Origin: Cytidiella melzeri
Lineage: Eukaryota > Basidiomycota > Agaricomycetes > Polyporales > Irpicaceae
Length of the DNA: 64,000 nucleotides
Assembly (NCBI GenBank): GCA_022592445.1
Contig: JABYQR010000207.1
Location: 1 to 64,000, forward strand
Reading direction: 5' to 3'
A program made the translations under genes and the position numbers. Below, piece after piece: positions 58,297 through 64,000 of the stretch. Numbering within the stretch: position 1 is the first letter of the stretch; the number at the start of each line of letters is the position of its first letter. Below the pieces are notes generated by a model that had not been told where the DNA came from, searched no databases, and worked only from the letters and a program-made list of their open reading frames with translations.

Positions 58297-61111
58297 ATGC
58301 CTCTGCCATCGCTTGACGTTCTCGACGACAACGACAATGAACGACACCCACAAGAGTTGGACCCCACTTCAGACGAAGAGGCGGCACGCATCGAAGCTTC
58401 TCTCAACAATCCTCGCAGCCCTCTCGCGCGTACAAGAGCATTCTCGAAGCATCTTAGTACCTTAGACGACGCGACGATTGCGACGAAGATGGTAGACATT
58501 ATTGACTACATGGCAAGTCTCCAGATGGACACTGCCACCTTTCTCCATTACCTCAGCTGGAATCTCGACATACCTGGGCATATGACACGCGAGCAGTCAG
58601 TCATTAGGTGAGTAGAATCCTTGAAAGATGTGTCGAGATGTGAGGTGTACTGATAATGATTTAGATATGCTCGCACCGCTCTGATGCACTGTGAGCAACT
58701 GCCAGGCATCCTGAAGCACTGGCACAAACCGCCGCGCTTACACAAACAAGGTATCAGCACCCGCGGAGCTAGAGATACCATGGACAGGTGGGCCTTGGAC
58801 AACGTTACGGCGCGCCTCAATTGTGAGATGTGAATCTTCTCTCCCCATCTCGAGTCGCCGCCCGAGCACATGTCCGAGGAAAACCTCCTCGGGACTAGCC
58901 TCAAGGACGACATTGTCAAGATGAAGGCCCTGATGCCAACCTATTGGGAGCTGATGCATGCGCTCGCGTGTACGCCGATTCAGCTCAAACGGAACACGTA
59001 CAAGGACCATGAGCCGGTGCGTGTTCGTTCTTGGAATTGATTGATTAAGCTAACATGTTCGTTAGCGCATCTTCATTATTGGGGCAATGTTGCAGTACAG
59101 CCGTTCGCAGAAGCGGTGTCTCTATCAGAAGGTCCTTAGCATCTACTTGAAAGCATGTGGCCTTGCGGCAAAGGCGAACGACACAACTCACCTCTTCGGC
59201 TTCACCATGAGCCAGAAGTGGGTCTACATCGGTATTGAGCAGCTCGCTGAGGACAACTGACGTCAGATGCTTGAAGACATCGTGCGTTACATCATTTTTG
59301 GTGGGCATGACAACCTCAACCTTGCTTTCAAGGTTTACGAGATGCGCGCAAACCACAAATCACATTTCGATAGCGGCACTGCCGCCACCATCTACATCAT
59401 CAGGGATCCTAACGCTACCCCTCCCGATCGCCTCACGTACATGCAGAAACGTGCAATAGGATGCCGCAACCCCATCACTGCTCTCGACATCTTTAAACAC
59501 GAAGCTGCTGCAGCGTCCCGTCTTTGTGAAAATGCCGTATTCTTCATCAAGCGAGTCCTCCTCATGCATCCCTCGTTCGCAACTTGGGAGTACCGTGATC
59601 ACCCACTCTTTCTTCGTCCACCTTCTGTCCAGCAGCTGCCTACTGGCCGTGAGCATGCGACCGTCCAGTTCATGCTTGATACTGTCCACATGGAGGAGGC
59701 CTCGCAGGATGGCAACCGAAAGGTGCTTCAAGAGTGGCTCCACCAGTTACAGCTTGATGGTGAGGCTGCGCGGCAGTCGAAGAGACTCCTCGTCTGGATC
59801 GGCGACCAGCTGACGGTCATTCGCATCCGATGTCTCAAGAAGGACCGCAGTTTCGACATGAACTTTGTTCAGAGGTTCGAGCAGATATTCGAGATCTTTG
59901 GGTGGTTTCATGCGCAGATCGCTGAAGAGTCCTCGATTCACAAGCAATACCTCGGCACGAGCGACAGTTTTGGCCTGAAGCACGCATTCGAGAACATGAA
60001 ACGCAAAGGTCTCAATTCAACCTCAGTGCAGGGAAACTTCCATTACAGCTTCCGTGACGCACTAAAGCACATAGCAGAGGCACGATTTCGCGACCTATGG
60101 GCAGTTGTTGGGAACACTGCGGATCTTGCTGAGTTACAGACACAAACACCCCAAGCACTCGACGCGATTGCTCAGAAGATCTTTGAAGACTACGCCTCGA
60201 CCGCGGCCCTTGAAGTGCTTCGCGCGCGCCCTTGTGCCCAGCAAGACGACCTACTAGACACGAGCGTCCAGTTCTGCCGAGATTTGCTCAACTATCTTGA
60301 CCTCGACGACACAATGAAAACTGGTGATGTAGGCCGCATGGAACTCCTACTCCCCCGTCTTCTGTTCCGTTTTCATGGCGGTGGGAGCCATAATTACGCT
60401 CACGAGATGCTGGAACTCATGCAAGGCCTATGGCGTGAGTGGCCGGATGATCTAAAGTACGTCTTTGCTGGTATCTGCTTGCAGACGCTGAATGCGAGAT
60501 GCTAAACGTTTAGATCATTTGTAATCCGCTACTGCTGGCTGGCAAATACAACTGGTCACAAGAACGGCTTTCTAGCATTCGACATGGTGCAAGAGCACAA
60601 TATACGGGATATCAAGGTACATTTTTTTGTTTTGATGAAGACGTTCGAGTCACACATCATACAGGTAATATTTGCTGTTCATGGCCCTTACGCAACGTGG
60701 GAGTACATCAAGAAGATCTCTGCTGCAATTCCGACGTTATGCAAGGTCAAAGATCACATCGAGAAGGACTTCAACCACTTCCGTCGCGGCAAATCTCATA
60801 CCTCTCCGGACCACGACGTGGTGAACCTGCAGGGAAAGTACCATGATGGAAAGGCACACATCTATAAGCCTGGTCGCCATCTCACATCTGACGAGAAAGT
60901 GAAGGACTTCTTCGCACTTGGCTGCAACCCTGACACTCTACAGGCTATGATCAAACGATGGGCAGAAGGACGTGTCACGGAAAAGTCAACCGACGAGAAC
61001 TTTGAGAGTGTCGAAACCATCCTTCAACGTCTTGAGGAGTTGCGCGTAGAGAGAGAGAGCTGTTCTAGATTGCCTGCGGATGAGCTCATGGATGTAGAGT
61101 TGTCAACATAA
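58297..61111 (+). pseudogene. DUF6589-family protein with two in-frame stops
   Basis: Five exons (58297-58607, 58665-59016, 59066-60456, 60514-60616, 60665-61111) join to 868 codons in one frame and match the DUF6589 family, which is abundant in Agaricomycetes. Visible family marks are GHDNLNLAFKVYE and HFDSGTAATI, LLVWIGDQLTVIR (about residue 465), FGWFHAQI, HKQYLGTS, RFHGGGSHNYAHEMLELMQG (about residue 660) and FDMVQEHNIRDIK. TGA codons interrupt it at 58831-58833 (after NCEM) and 59258-59260 (after AEDN); neither is inside a plausible intron, and the homology continues past both. The function of the family is not established. The acidic residues in GDQLT and NY-x2-E could be metal ligands of a transposase-like nuclease, but this is inference. 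Confidence 0.75.
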
Positions 61112-61150
61112 AATGTATAAAACTCTTTGTAGTCTACTGATGACATGCAG

Positions 61151-64000
61151 TTATTTCGGGTTCAATTTCCATACATAACACTGACTCGACATATTGTCAA
61201 GCACAACACGTGAAGAAGAGGCAATTGGCGTAATCGGCGGTGTGGGATAAACGTAGGCAGAAGAACCATGCAAAAACTGACTCGGAGGCTCATGCACAGA
61301 AGGGATTGATGGAGTAAGAGACGACATGGGGTAGTACTGCGATCCGGATGCTGTAGGTGTTGAAGGCGTGCAAGGGTAATATAGAGGTGCTGAAGGAGTT
61401 GTCATGTGGCTTGCAAAAGTAGGTGTTGCTGCAGGGGTTTGAAATCCTGGCGTCGATGGCATAGTCGACGGCATGCTGTAGTATCCAGACGGAAATGGAG
61501 GAATGGGCGTTGAAGACTGTAAAGGCGTTGGAGGACAGGTATGCAGAGTTGCTGGCTGCGCTTTCACATGTCCGTTTTCCTCCTCGTATGCGATCCACGT
61601 CTGCTTGTCCTTCGCTCGTTTTGCAGCAACCTTTGCTGACTGCGTACTGCGACGTACCAGGGCACGTTTCTGGCAGTTGTTTTCATCGGTATCAGGCTTT
61701 CTCGCAGCAGTTTTTTGTTTCCGAGTTGTTGATTTATCCTGTACGTCAGAGTTATGCGCGCAGAGCCAAGCTGTGTCCGTTTCGCTGACAGTCGCAAGCG
61801 CAAGGGGGCCCAGATCCTCAGCAAATATCCAGCCCGGCAAAGCTAGTCTCAAGTCGTCCATAGTTTTGATCTTAGCCTGAGAAGCCAGAGTTGTGATAAC
61901 AGCATCAGGGAGAAGAGTAGTAGACGGAAACATGGAGTCCTAGTAGATGTTGCGCCGGAACTTCACCCGCAGATCCAGTAGCGCCATCTTCACTGCAGCA
62001 AGTCGCTCAGGAACAGTACGCCTCTTGTCTTGACTGGAGAAGTACCCGGGGTCAAGGGGAGGCAGAATCTGAACGTCGTGCAGCCGCAGGTTAAGGTGAC
62101 TGATGACTTTGAGTAGCAAGATGTCATGGTCTGTTAGAGTCAGTGGGTTCGCGGGGTTTCTTCCTTTTGCCAGGAGACAGTTGTTGCAACACGAGACTGT
62201 GCAATCTACAGAAATTGCCCAATGAGACCAACAGCTCAACCGCAAGAACCCACTTACCTCGCATGGGGGGTGACCATTGAAATGTTTGATGGTGATCTCA
62301 CGTCTGCATTCCTCCGTGATAGCAAAATCTCGCATCCCCCCCTCGACCTTCTTGCGATATTGAACATCTTCTCCGTCAACAAGAGCTTGCTCGGCAACGC
62401 TGTCGTCAGCAGCAATTGTATCTCGTTGTACCACCTCATTTGCTTCCCTGTCGGTATGTTCCTGCTCTTCAGGTACTTCTCCTTCTCTCGCCTGGCCGAG
62501 TTTGCGTTTGAATTGCGGTGACAAGATTATGTCAGCTTCCTCCTCCTTGATGGTGCCTTGCGTGATAGTCGCAGACGCTTTTGCTGTCCCTTTCCCCTTC
62601 GCAGGTGCGTTGCGTTTGGAACGTTGGACAACCTGGAAGAGGGATGGCTCTACGAGTAGTACAGCGTAGGCGTCTTCGCCGCTACGGCATGCACGGCCGG
62701 CATGCTGCTGCCACTCTACAAGAGTACAAGGGATGCCAAACTGATACACGCGAGGCATTCCCGGAACATCGATGCCCTGTCAATGGCATCAAATTGGTTA
62801 GTCTCACTCAAACTGCCGTTGTGGTTAGCGACGTACCATGCCCGCGGACTCGGTGGCAGCTAGAATCTTGATGAAGCCACGAAGGAATTTTTCGAGCACG
62901 AGCGTCTTCACGGTGTCATCACGAGTTGCCATAAGAAAGTCTATCTCATCACGATACGGTGAGTCGAAGGGTAGCTTGCGTATAAGGTAGAGCCAGATCA
63001 TTGAGTATATCAGCGTAGGGATTAATGGCTGGGGTGGATCTTTGAAAGCCTCGTCGAGAAGATGGTCCAGCGCACCGAAGTCCTTAGGGCTTTTCAATCG
63101 ACAAACAACGGGCGTAACATTGTGGCGTTCGTTTCCAAGGTTAAGGATAAATTTCTTCTCCCGTGGAAACCCAAGCTTAACCAATAGGTCGTCAAGCATG
63201 GAAGGGGTAAGTGTGGCAGTGCAGAAGAGTATTGGCTTGCGTGACATGTACGAGCACGTTTTCTCCACATCGTCAAAATCTCTCCTGAATTCTTTCCCCC
63301 ACTCCAGCATGCAATGTGCCTCGTCGATTACGGTGCCTATGAGGTTCTTGGTCCATTTCGCGCTTCGCATCAACTGCGAAAATCGGGGGTGCTTAAATAC
63401 CATCTCAGGCGAAGTAATGATAGCGCGAATTCGATTGCTCTCAAGTCTCTGCAAAAATTGTGCGCGGATGAGTCAAAATCAACGTTATATGCAAATCCTC
63501 ATACCTTGTGAAGCTCATCGTTGTACGTCTCTCCGTTAACGGCCTCGGCAGCAATGGCGAATTTATTAAACCGCTTGGCCTACCGCAACGAACATGTGCA
63601 TATAGTGATCTCATGAGTAGGTCATTCACTTTTACATTGGAAACGACTTACCTGATCGACTTCCAGTGCATTCAGCGTGGATATGATGAGGATCTTGCTG
63701 GTCTCCTCGGGGTCTGCAAGCAGCGGAAGCAGAAAGGCTTCTGTCTTACCGGAGCCTGTTGCAGTGATCAATCCGGTGTTGATTCCAAGCAGAAACGCCT
63801 CGGCGCAGTCCTCTTGATAGAACCTTGCTATCAGCTTTGCACGTCGATAAATTTCCGCTTCCATCCGCGTTCGGGCAACAAACGAGGAATACCGTAGTTC
63901 TGGATCTTGTGAAGCGGCCTCTCGAGCTTCTTCAAGAACTTGGTAGGATCGGATGTGGCCAGCTGTCTTTGGGCAGCCCTCAGGTAACTCAACGGAGCTC
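61151..64000 (-). pseudogene. RecQ-like superfamily 2 helicase, 5' end beyond window, in-frame TAG
   Basis: The coding frame enters from the right edge and reads VELPEGCPKTAGHIRSYQVL at the border. Helicase marks are ITATGSGKT (63740s), SPEMVFKHPRF, the DEAH box (VIDEAHCMLEWGKEFR), FCTATLTPSM, ATESAGM|GIDVPGMPRV across an intron, and QQHAGRACRSG (Cys where most have Gly). A Cys cluster CCNNC and a Ser/Pro/Tyr-rich tail follow. A TAG at 61942-61940 splits the frame (...RRNIY, stop, DSMFPSTTLLPDAV...), yet family-like sequence continues in the same frame to 61151. A possible 52-nt intron at 62257-62206 would shift the frame, suggesting a second lesion. It is convergent with the DUF6589 gene, with 39 bp between them. 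Confidence 0.75.

Noticed and set aside
58831..61942. Reassignment of TGA and TAG as sense codons
   Set aside because: All housekeeping genes in the window end normally at TGA, TAG or TAA; the internal stops are confined to the DUF6589 and helicase genes, so mutation is the simpler reading.

Overview
This is a piece of a basidiomycete (Agaricomycete-like) fungal nuclear genome. The genes are dense and cut by many 45-80 nt GT-AG introns. The gene set is typically fungal: CFT1, SEC31, GPN2, HAP3, BRR2, EPL1, SIN3, an LCB3-like lipid phosphatase and a fungal cation P-type ATPase. Several families common in Agaricomycetes are also present: degenerate RecQ-like helicases, a DUF6589 protein, F-box proteins in tandem, and LTR and LINE debris. 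I found no tRNA, rRNA or CRISPR array.

Layout. 1-8.8 kb is a graveyard of mobile elements. It holds the 3' end of an LTR element with its LTR (501-1099), two solo LTRs with perfect 5-bp target duplications (2463-3250 and 6206-6961), an antisense LTR scrap, a Tc1/mariner-like scrap, a hAT transposase C-terminus and a GGGTAA-rich patch. 8.8-12.3 kb is a 17-exon RecQ helicase. 12.6-58 kb is a housekeeping block: an unrecognised basidiomycete protein, CFT1 and SEC31 (divergent), GPN2, HAP3, BRR2, a LINE tail, a P-type ATPase, a gene-poor gap (40.9-43.4 kb), an LCB3-like phosphatase, EPL1, two tandem F-box genes (the second frameshifted) and SIN3. 58.3-64 kb is again accessory: a DUF6589 gene with two in-frame stops, convergent (39 bp apart) with a second RecQ-like helicase that carries an in-frame TAG and runs off the window.

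How the genes fit together. The core genes cover mRNA 3'-end formation (CFT1), splicing (BRR2), COPII secretion (SEC31), RNA polymerase assembly (GPN2), CCAAT-dependent transcription (HAP3) and chromatin control (EPL1 of NuA4, SIN3 of the Rpd3 deacetylase complex). They are neighbours, not a pathway.

The strongest unusual signals are these. Two related solo LTRs each carry a 20-21 bp direct repeat that forms the two borders of a predicted 60-67 nt intron just downstream of the TATA box. The same LTRs hold arrays of ATTGTTC, an HMG-box-like site. The first RecQ gene needs a GC-AG intron and a 6-nt microexon to read its conserved motifs. The DUF6589/helicase convergent pair may be a decayed two-gene mobile unit.
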